From Candidatus Poribacteria bacterium (GTDB lineage Bacteria; Poribacteria; WGA-4E; WGA-3G), in assembly GCA_022820835.1 (NCBI GenBank), contig JAJEET010000098.1, positions 1 through 57,355 on the forward strand: a stretch of 57,355 bases of DNA. Direction: 5' to 3'. The notes below the pieces were generated by a model. It ran no database searches and was not told where the DNA came from. It saw only the letters and a list, made by a program, of their open reading frames with translations. Positions 27,801 to 33,584 of the stretch are shown in pieces; positions within the stretch are counted from its first letter, which is position 1; every line of letters begins with the position of its first letter. The translations under genes were made by a program, and so were the position numbers.

Positions 27801-29229
27801 TTGCGATCCCGCAGGTCGGATCTGCACCCGGTGCCATTGCCGGGACGACGGACATAGCATCGTAATATGCAGTGATAACGACGAGTTCATCGCTGAGCGT
27901 TGGATCGCCGCCCTCTAAAAACCCGCGTATATTTTGTCCAACGCGGCGTTCCCAAGTCATTTTACCACGGACACGAACATTAACTTGATTACCTTCCACA
28001 TGTTGTTCTTCAAGGAGTGCTGTCAGGACATCGGCATCTGTTTTAGAAATCCAAAACCGTGGGATGTTAGCAGGGACGGTGCCAAATTTGTTTTCCGCTT
28101 CGCCTCGGATGGTCGTTTCCGGTTGGATGAAGATCACCGCAGTGCCACCGAGCATCGCAGCGTTGATATAGCGGGTACTGGAGTTGAAGTCGAGGAGGAC
28201 GATCGCACCTTTCGGAATAAAGATATTGGATTCACTCGCAGCGACGAACTCGCCGGATTCATCAACCTGTCCATCCTTGTTGTTATCAATACCGTCTGTA
28301 TCGTCACCGGGGACCTCATCTGTCCAACCGTCGGCATCGTTATCAATACCGTCTGTTGCCCATCCTCGAATCTCAGACAGCAGAGGGATTTCGCCATATT
28401 CGTCAATAGTGCCGTCTTCATCGTTATCAATACCATCAGACGCTTTTTGGAGGTGTTCATTGAGTATGTCGTCGGTAATGCTGGCTTCGGTGATGCGATA
28501 ACGTCGTGCCAGTGTTGTGAGGGTATCTCCGTCTTGGAGTTCGTACCAAAATCCACCGATATTGGTGCCGTTGAAATCAGCGAGTTCAGCGTCATCACCG
28601 TAAAGAAGCGGACCGGATAACCCACCTGTCGGGATATAGACAGTACTCCCTTCTACTACAGGTGTCGCCAAAAATTGGTTTCGTTCGTGTGCGAGGATAG
28701 TGGCTTCATCAACTTGGAAACTGTTAGCAATGTCTTCAAGGGATTCCCCTGCTAATACAGTGTGTTTAATACCGTCTGCTAAAAGTGAAGTACGTACAAG
28801 GTTGGGCCAAAGCGGAGTGAGTTTAAAGGTATGCAGGACAGTGGCATCAGATGAGAGCACTTCAATGATACTGTCCCCGTGATCAATCGGCACGGTGACC
28901 GAGAATTCACGGCTCTCAACGTTTTGCAAACCGATTTCAACGAATCGGTCAAAGATGTACTTACTACCGCTTGCGGCTTGTGGATAGCCGGTTACACGGC
29001 TCTCAAGACTTGACAGACGGGCAATATCCTTTCGGATGTTGCCGATAGAGATGTCATCTCGGATCTGAATCGCAGCGGTTTTCATACCGGGGCTCGAAAC
29101 TGTCTGTGCATACACAGTATCCGAAAGTCCAGCGACTAATAGCACAGACGCAAAAAATGTTAACGTTAATACGCTTATTACGAAAGCAGAACGTTGCGAG
29201 CGATATTCACATCTACTACGCATTCTCAT
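21898..29229 (-). CDS. Giant secreted-domain/FtsX permease hybrid (2443 residues)
   Basis: I chose ATG 29229; the frame is open 30 codons further but the signal peptide starts here (FVISVLTLTFFASVLLVAGL, cleaved near VYAQ). In order: LysM (about 156-200); a second LysM (about 228-341) split by three DGIDND-type calcium loops; a PA-like segment (340-400); and an M28 peptidase-like domain (about 440-545) whose metal ligands look lost (AYYDA, GADPTCG, VDGHFQGL). A long charged coiled-coil-rich region follows (about 570-1250), then a mixed region to 1650. The C-terminal FtsX permease has membrane segments near 1660-1740, 1780, 2155, 2205 and 2250, and the motif YERVREISIYSSVGLAP. Likely a mechanotransmitting ABC permease acting at the cell wall, driven by the ATPase at 16772. 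Confidence 0.75.
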   Translation of the reverse strand: MRMRSRCEYRSQRSAFVISVLTLTFFASVLLVAGLSDTVYAQTVSSPGMKTAAIQIRDDISIGNIRKDIARLSSLESRVTGYPQAASGSKYIFDRFVEIGLQNVESREFSVTVPIDHGDSIIEVLSSDATVLHTFKLTPLWPNLVRTSLLADGIKHTVLAGESLEDIANSFQVDEATILAHERNQFLATPVVEGSTVYIPTGGLSGPLLYGDDAELADFNGTNIGGFWYELQDGDTLTTLARRYRITEASITDDILNEHLQKASDGIDNDEDGTIDEYGEIPLLSEIRGWATDGIDNDADGWTDEVPGDDTDGIDNNKDGQVDESGEFVAASESNIFIPKGAIVLLDFNSSTRYINAAMLGGTAVIFIQPETTIRGEAENKFGTVPANIPRFWISKTDADVLTALLEEQHVEGNQVNVRVRGKMTWERRVGQNIRGFLEGGDPTLSDELVVITAYYDAMSVVPAMAPGADPTCGIATLMELARLFSQPQYRPGYSVLFVAVDGHFQGLAGMRAFMEGIGQDIVGADTDSPGTPTMHGLRRGLSTDIIEFEELGRRLLLSIDRSVLVDLPSNFFHGIHQVKADIESLGITLDGLAETRSEINHLTNQQRDFSERQKKQADRNRKREKQGFTGEEKSLLLANLARSKKEALQTTHFLRDVVGRLAEVRTVALNTSRTAQTELIETIALPTARLDVWAVDKLIRSIEAGEVDEYAKHPNDAYLHPEQRESTWYIPVPEDLPEELVSDIETLNRVLADWEMSDKRKFALMWTPEKVLDRHLDLHSLNNAKKARSILNAATETQESAVEKETQLLEKVLSQISDSQPEEDKIKASIRKLKETALWKGADDGKLLYSEKYLSKAGVERLNTIDTQLRQRFAESDDTVDTGVLVADLLKDKQGIFEIALRNARLERSRIQNLLATSETLGREYLAEERLILENYLSESEVQQALELRSRVAAYITEKELLATVKKRAETDLVALDNLLKRLPSLNTDVDEETKNLLRDNMLTLRNARFRNIQSRIEKMLRIDTDEYNRKLGQIEAAIALQDLFNRYYTSLFISVDLSSQSDQFGVFNKGWFYDQEPEFVLRREFASIGNKLATYAQDADFGVRIRKLWQWTDDQIRQAVMARQWNVANGISDKAALEGKTLETLLSSHFGKLTGLGGVSRLMKMQFEQWRNQGEPSEDMLKDMDYIRKEVERFIRNDVRSAKKNRKNSIRTRGRLDAMLRLRHEDPDTFTDDEIEDIKTLISIAGLGGQSNFVNAISASGGKTWKTYIPGKIAFDSEVATLVGKTGIAFATIEDARVLTDTPLDTIDRVDLHEGGNLHQQAQTLASVLIQALRDEEMPTAARVGNFYCNLFGDVVEFDARESALPNKPVPYPILTLRRKHKTMMGVRGDLFVMGDNKGNFEVPGLAMEGRATRRLGGAQEVEAYILDKDSGDIVYAPDLGNYGAKLLPNKVPINTRRRGCRVVTFPCVSTTIYDLVDQRYLRTLRELEIYDALTDSAPEKFGMSKPWQQEGVSAAEPIALVYSEPNTRIKIGMAYGQIGKRLLLIKATKSGMKNPTLYTGEGFVVRENGRIRMTPYVVVRDMWWLDENRSRLYKRFGISSDRLDQLHQYASEYLARAETELLQNDYQQALKLARAAWGYESRAYPDVKQTGNDVVNGVMFYLALLMPFAYFMERLIFGFPNIHKQIIGSFGIFLLVFFFLSQVHPAFQITTTPIIILIAFVVLALTVIVISIIIRKFEEQLEKIRQEGNKVYKADVGRLSASAAAFSLGISNMRKRKGRTILTCCTLVILTFTVISFTSVRTFMHPNRTSLPQVTPRYTGLLIRDQYWRPLEEPVLTSVRNDMQKTQITVSDFERLLERKNDILIKDKQQPINIPETISDLERGGFIQQVDEESVVSVRNTIAPRAWYQSSGTGDQSFVQLTRTPNEIDTSPPTHQLTGEALTFAANMLVGMGESEPSVTGIDRFLQYGKWFDPADASEWPTEWPYAIVLPKGMAELLKITESDMGKATVSVYGADFTVVGVLGIGFKDLTDNDGEELTPVDYQLMQQQRSRGATGDETLEGELQKYLHLTPDSIAILPYEVVMNQGGTLRSVAVNMEPSGDDPKMLGAIDKLDLIMAPLMNRIALDFFVGRDKDTYLYSSIGMTSFSGMGNLFVPILIAALIVLNTMLGAVYERVREISIYSSVGLAPVHIAFLFLAEACVYAIVGAVLGYLMGQAIATTLVHFGWLAGLTLNYSSMSTVVATIIVMIVVLLSTLYPAVKASRMAVPDIERKWKLPEPEGDVWHFNLPFTVLEEEALGLNVFMRDYFEAHADESASDFYTDQVAFSETAEDSYQISMMVWLAPYDLGVSQSIQFVTSPVGGEEEDLFKITLDVNRESGEIASWKRVNRRFLNLLRKQLLIWRTFSVDVRAEFHERGRTEGMESSDEETTQMNPAMTPAD

Positions 29230-29449
29230 ATTGTAAAGTCCCTCACCTTTCCTTATTTTTTTCTCTTTTCTCGGTAGGTACATACGCGAATGTTGATTTA
29301 TATTGAGGATAGCTACCAAGGCACACTTCGCGAAGAGAAGACACCGCTGTTTATCGTGATATGCGGCTCATTTATTTTTTTCGCATTCTGGCTTTTCTAA
29401 ATGTCTGCGATACAGACTATTTTGCTACAATGTTGGTAATAATGTGTAT

Positions 29450-29479
29450 ATTTTATCCTAATATCACAATTTTTGTCAA
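29450..29479 (-). promoter_or_regulatory. Candidate promoter for the giant FtsX operon
   Basis: On the minus strand TTGACA (29479-29474), an 18-nt spacer, then TAAAAT (29455-29450). This leaves an untranslated leader of about 215 nt. Its -35 box is 14 nt from the -35 box of the oppositely directed XRE gene promoter, so the two would share a control region. The rest of the spacer 29230-29654 is AT-rich without other obvious signals. Confidence 0.45.
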
Positions 29480-29493
29480 ACTAAAATTAAAAT

Positions 29494-29522
29494 TTGCATT
29501 TCGAGGCTTTTTGGGTTAAAAT
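29494..29522 (+). promoter_or_regulatory. Candidate promoter for the XRE regulator
   Basis: TTGCAT (29494-29499), 17-nt spacer, TAAAAT (29517-29522), about 130 nt before the GTG start at 29655. It is back-to-back with the candidate promoter of the giant operon. Confidence 0.4.
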
Positions 29523-29654
29523 ATATTTCACGTTTTTGCCTCGTTTCGTAGCAAAAACTTCTTAAAACTGCATCTCTGTAATTTTGTTAGAGACACTGAA
29601 AAAATGAAAATGAAAGATAATCCAACGATGTCTTTCTGATAAAAGGAGTCAAAC

Positions 29655-30041
29655 GTGACCAAAGAATCGAAACAACCTAACGCAGACAAAGTCGTTTCAC
29701 GCATAAAAACACGTCGTCATGAATTGAAGTTGACACAGACGGAACTTGCGAAAGAGGCAAACCTAACGCCTGCTGCAATTTCGCAATTTGAATCCGGAAC
29801 CCGAAAACCTTCCTTTAAAACACTCTCAAGTCTCTCTGACGCTCTAAAGGTTACCACCGACTATCTGCTCGGAAAAACTGAAAAAAGTTACAGTGATCTG
29901 TTGGCAGACCCGAAAGTCGATGCTATGTTCAAAGGAATGATGGAATTTACAGAAAAAGACAAAGAAACGCTCTATGAGTTCTATGAGTTCCTAAAAACAA
30001 AAGCGGAAACACAGGCGGTAGTTGAAAAGAGCGCGCCCTAA
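29655..30041 (+). CDS. XRE-family helix-turn-helix regulator
   Basis: The protein has 128 residues. It starts with GTG, preceded by AGGAG at 7-nt spacing. The HTH (about residues 14-70) reads IKTRRHELKLTQTELAKEAN, then LTPAAISQFESGTRKPS and LSSLSDALKVTTDYLLG, a textbook XRE domain. The C-terminal 50 residues are charged and helical, perhaps for dimerisation; there is no peptidase or toxin domain. It is divergent from the giant FtsX operon and shares its upstream region, so regulation of that operon is the simplest hypothesis. Confidence 0.85.
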   Translation: MTKESKQPNADKVVSRIKTRRHELKLTQTELAKEANLTPAAISQFESGTRKPSFKTLSSLSDALKVTTDYLLGKTEKSYSDLLADPKVDAMFKGMMEFTEKDKETLYEFYEFLKTKAETQAVVEKSAP

Positions 30042-30230
30042 CGAAAAATTTATATAAATTAACGCCGATTTTTCACCCAAAATCAGATTGTTTTTGCTTA
30101 GATCCGTGCATTCAAAAAAAGCACCCTCGTCCGTCGTTCTAAAAGGCTTAGCGAGATTATGCATTTTTATTGGAGAACCAAAAGATATATTTACACTTTG
30201 ATAGACAACATCTCTCTATATCCTATTGCA

Positions 30231-30251
30231 GGCGGGGTTTGTAACCTCGCC
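30231..30251. repeat. Short GC-rich hairpin
   Basis: GGCGGGG (30231-30237), loop TTTGTAA, CCTCGCC (30245-30251), with one G-U pair. It lies in the gap 30042-30304 between convergent genes and could be a terminator or a REP-like palindrome. Nothing else is evident in that gap. Confidence 0.4.
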
Positions 30252-30304
30252 ATTGTAAAGGTAATTACGGGATCTACAATAAAACGACATAGGGATGTAC
30301 CGTT

Positions 30305-31351
30305 CTAAGCATTAATCAAAACGACCTTACCGAAATTCTTACGATTCTCTAACAATAAGTGTCCCGCATCGGCACGTTCAAGTGGTAATGTCCGGTGAAT
30401 GATGGGTTCCAATTTTCCCTGTCCAGCGAGGTTGACGAGTGTTCGGAGTTCTGCTGCCGTACCAAGGGCGGAGCCCATTATCGTTATCTGCTTTTGATAC
30501 AATTTTCGGATATTAATTTCGCCGATATTGCCTGTTGTCACACCGCAAGAGACGAGCCTTCCGTTTTTTGCGAGGCTCGCGATGCTCTGTTCCCACGTCG
30601 CAGCACCGACATGCTCAAGCACCACATCCACGCCACGACCGTCTGTCACATCAAGCACGACCTCTGAAAAATCCATATCCTTATAGTTAATCGTGACATC
30701 TGCCCCCATTTGCCGAGCGCGGGCAAGTTTCTCATCACTGCTTGCCGTGGCGAAGACTCTCGCTCCACTCAATTTCGCGATCTGCAGCCCGGCACTTCCG
30801 ACACCACCACCTACACCAAGAATCAAAACATCCTCTCCCACACGAAGTTGGGCACGAGCCGTCAGCATGTGCCACGCCGTGAGATAGGCGATCGGCATCG
30901 CAGCAGCATTAACAAAAGACAGGGCGTCCGGTATCTGAATCGCGTTTACGGCGGGTGCTTTTACATATTCTGCGTACCCACCGTTGGTTTGGAAACCGAT
31001 CAGTACCTGTGCGTCGCACAAGTTTTCGTTGCCACAATGACAATCACTACAGGCACCGCACGGAATACAGGGGGCAAGTACTACCCGATCCCCAACCGCA
31101 ATAGAATCAACTCCGGCACCGACATCAGCAATTGTTCCAGCGATATCGGATCCGAGTATATGCGGGGTATCCCCTCGGCGGAGTTTCGCTTCAATCTCCG
31201 GGCGGTTCCGGCGGGCATGGAGGTCGAGGTAATTCACCGCACAGGCTTTGACGTTAATAAGTACTTCATCAGCATAAAGTACCGGTTTCGGCACGTCTGT
31301 ATAGCGGAGCACTTCAACGCTGCCCTGTTCTGAAAAAACAATTGCTTTCAT
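30305..31351 (-). CDS. Zinc-type alcohol dehydrogenase / quinone oxidoreductase family protein
   Basis: The protein has 348 residues of the medium-chain dehydrogenase family. The structural-zinc cysteines are present (C98, C101, C104 and C112 in CGACSDCHCGNENLC). The NAD(P)-binding loop is GVGGGVGSAGLQIAK. C37 is kept, but the usual G-H-E catalytic zinc motif reads G-S-D (67-69), so catalytic zinc may be absent, as in the quinone oxidoreductase and crotonyl-CoA reductase branches. Substrate unknown. It is transcribed away from the XRE gene's end and is followed on the same strand, in reverse order, by unrelated metabolic genes. Confidence 0.85.
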   Translation of the reverse strand: MKAIVFSEQGSVEVLRYTDVPKPVLYADEVLINVKACAVNYLDLHARRNRPEIEAKLRRGDTPHILGSDIAGTIADVGAGVDSIAVGDRVVLAPCIPCGACSDCHCGNENLCDAQVLIGFQTNGGYAEYVKAPAVNAIQIPDALSFVNAAAMPIAYLTAWHMLTARAQLRVGEDVLILGVGGGVGSAGLQIAKLSGARVFATASSDEKLARARQMGADVTINYKDMDFSEVVLDVTDGRGVDVVLEHVGAATWEQSIASLAKNGRLVSCGVTTGNIGEINIRKLYQKQITIMGSALGTAAELRTLVNLAGQGKLEPIIHRTLPLERADAGHLLLENRKNFGKVVLINA

Positions 31352-31396
31352 ATTGGGTGTTGGTTGTCAGTTATCAGCTCTCAGTAAGCACAGAAA

Positions 31397-32206
31397 CTAA
31401 CCGTAAGCACCGTGGTTGAGAAAACCGAGTAATCGACGCAAGCGCGGACTCGCGTCTTTATATACAGAATCGGGCATATTGTAGTTCATAAACGGATAAT
31501 ATTTATGCCCGACCAGTCTGCGTGCGTAAGTTACCTGTGTGATATATCGCGTACGATGACTCCGGTTCGGGCCGCCACGGTGCCACACCTGATTATTGAA
31601 CATGATAACACTTCCGGCTTTTCCGAGGTTATACTGGACGTTTTCCTCCCATTGCGTCCCTTCAATCGGGTTCGGTGGCGATGCACCGAAAAGATGCGAT
31701 CCCGGTATAACCTCCGTACCACCGTGTTCAATCTCAGTAACATCTGTAAGGTAGTAATTCGCTGTAAAGAGCAGCACCGGCAGCCGGACGTTCTTCGGCG
31801 GTTCACCGTCCGTTACGATATAGTGCAGTGCATCGTCTTGATGCCACGACGTAATCCCGCCGCCCGGAAATGTTTGAAACGAATTGTTGTGAATAACATG
31901 GCAATTTGCCGCAACAAGTGCTTCAGCAAAGGAGACAATCGGTTCCAGATCAAACAGGCGACGATTCGCTTCGCTGTGTTCAAACATCCGGTGGCTTAAG
32001 TGCATGTTTGCGGTGGCGTTCCCACTGTTTAAGCCGTTCGGGTTATTTGTCAGTGCCCACTCTAAATCTTGCCGAAGTTGTGCACAGAGATCAGGCGGCA
32101 AGACGTTCTGCAAGAACAAGCAGCCTCGCTGGTGGAAGGTCTCTACCCATTCTTGGATTTGCGCATCACTGACAACTTGATCTGCCAAGTAAGTTGTTTG
32201 TGCCAT
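31397..32206 (-). CDS. Phytanoyl-CoA dioxygenase (PhyH) family protein
   Basis: The protein has 269 residues. The iron-binding triad is H122 and D124 (WHQDDALHY) plus H209 (VWHRGGPNRS), with R218 or R220 as the likely 2-oxoglutarate contact. Other family landmarks are GGTEVIPGSH and GSVIMFNNQVWH. PhyH proteins are Fe(II)/2-oxoglutarate oxygenases that hydroxylate varied small molecules. In bacteria with many copies the substrates are mostly unknown. Cytoplasmic; no signal peptide. Confidence 0.85.
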   Translation of the reverse strand: MAQTTYLADQVVSDAQIQEWVETFHQRGCLFLQNVLPPDLCAQLRQDLEWALTNNPNGLNSGNATANMHLSHRMFEHSEANRRLFDLEPIVSFAEALVAANCHVIHNNSFQTFPGGGITSWHQDDALHYIVTDGEPPKNVRLPVLLFTANYYLTDVTEIEHGGTEVIPGSHLFGASPPNPIEGTQWEENVQYNLGKAGSVIMFNNQVWHRGGPNRSHRTRYITQVTYARRLVGHKYYPFMNYNMPDSVYKDASPRLRRLLGFLNHGAYG

Positions 32207-32225
32207 TGCTTCTACGCCCCTTTAT

Positions 32226-33127
32226 CTAAAGTGCTGTCTGTTTGGAGACAGGTAGCTCGGCGGATGTGGACTGTCTCGTTAGGGCAGTTTTACCCCAAAT
32301 AGCTGCCAAGTCTGGGGTACAGGTGTAATCCTTGAAAAAGCAAGAAATATCATCTGACTTTCTTTGTTCGGCAAGTCTGTTTTGAGTGATCTTGACATTA
32401 TGTGCGTCAAGTTCGATTCCGATTGCATGTCGCTCTAGTTGTTCTGCGACAACGAGCGTTGTCCCGGAGCCTGTGAACGGGTCAAGGACAACATCCCCAG
32501 GATTTGTGGACGAAAGGATAATCCGAAGGAGCAATTGAATAGGGGCTTGTTGTTTGTGCAAGCGATTCCCCGCTGCATCACGCAACGCTTCATCGCCTGC
32601 AAAGTAGCCCGAGGTTAACTCGCGGATATCGTCCCACACGTCAGTAACGAATATGCCATTTTCGCGTGCATGTTTATAACCTACCGGCAGTGGCGGGTCA
32701 ATGCGTAACCGGTGGAAAACGCGCGGTGTTTTCCCTTTCGTTGCAAACGCAATGATTTGGTAGTGTTTGCCGAAACGTTTCAACCCTGGTACGGCTGAGG
32801 TTTTCTTTTTCCAAATAATCAGGTTTTGGAAAGTCCATCCGGTATCACGCAAGCACTGCAACACAAATTCTGTGTTCTTTTCTCGTTGCATGAAATAAAT
32901 TGCACCACCATCGGAAGTCAATGCATACACCTTTGCACAGACCTCGTGCATCCACGCCCAATACTCCGCTGGTGGTAGATTGTCGTCCCATGCCTTGTAT
33001 GCTTTCTCTTGATTGAACGGGGGGTCGAGAAAAGCCAAGTCTATTGCCGAACAATGCATTCGAGCGTTAACGCTGTCGTGCAATTTTCATGCAGGATGAT
33101 GCAATTTTTGCTCAATGAATTGTCCAT
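32226..33127 (-). pseudogene. DNA adenine/cytosine-N4 methyltransferase with a frameshifted N-terminus
   Basis: The main frame (32226-33083, from TTG) encodes I-D-L-A-F-L-D-P-P-F-N at the start and LDPFTGSGTT near the end, the beta-class order of motif IV then motif I. It lacks the short segment that normally precedes the DPPF strand. That segment is present in another frame from ATG 33127: NSLSKNCIILHENCTTALTL, which resembles the usual I-I-x-G-D-C start and then stops at a TAG. A single-base shift between about 33055 and 33090 would join them. Either the gene is damaged, or the assembly has an indel, or a shorter protein is made from TTG 33083. No restriction enzyme is adjacent. Confidence 0.65.
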
Positions 33128-33147
33128 AGTAGTTATGCCTTTGCGAA

Positions 33148-33486
33148 CTACCCGCCCATCGCAGCGGCGACAATGATACCGAGTGAAACAAGGACACCTG
33201 CGACCGCAATCCCCGCAGCAACGTTGTTCTCTTCAGCGATCTGACGGTTCAGGTCGTAAGGTGTCGCTATATCAAAGACTTTGTAACCGACCATCAGAAT
33301 TATTAGACCGACGATGCTAAAAACAATACCTTCAATGATGAAACCGCCCAAGATTTTGAAATTTACCATGGGGGCATCTGCAGCGGCTGCATCATCTTGC
33401 GCATCCGCATTATGTGCAAACATAACAAGGGCGACAATTGCTACCGTAACCAGAATGAATGTGGAGAAAACAATCTTTTTAGCCAT
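33148..33486 (-). CDS. DUF350 (UPF0719) small membrane protein
   Basis: The protein has 112 residues. A signal-like first helix (VFSTFILVTVAIVALVMFAH, cleavable near NADAQ) precedes two membrane helices. The signature stretch DLNRQIAEENNVAAGIAVAG near the C-terminus is typical of DUF350. AAGGAGA lies upstream of the ATG. The function of the family is not well established; it often sits with potassium-channel-like or envelope-stress genes. A single DUF350 unit behind a signal sequence is slightly unusual, since many members carry two or more units. Confidence 0.8.
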   Translation of the reverse strand: MAKKIVFSTFILVTVAIVALVMFAHNADAQDDAAAADAPMVNFKILGGFIIEGIVFSIVGLIILMVGYKVFDIATPYDLNRQIAEENNVAAGIAVAGVLVSLGIIVAAAMGG

Positions 33487-33584
33487 TTTATTCGTCTCCT
33501 TACTTTGGCGAGAATCTCTGAAGAATCTGCGCCGGTATGTATTTACCTTAATGTGGCGAAACAGTACACGGCGTGTGCCTACGA

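Noticed and set aside
28240..28460. Possible CRISPR-like repeats
   Set aside because: The regularity comes from codons for three DGIDND-type calcium loops. Unit lengths are uneven and the sequence is coding.
27934..28620. 228-codon plus-strand frame opposite the giant gene
   Set aside because: It lies wholly within well-supported minus-strand coding sequence with domain matches. No ribosome site or recognisable family.
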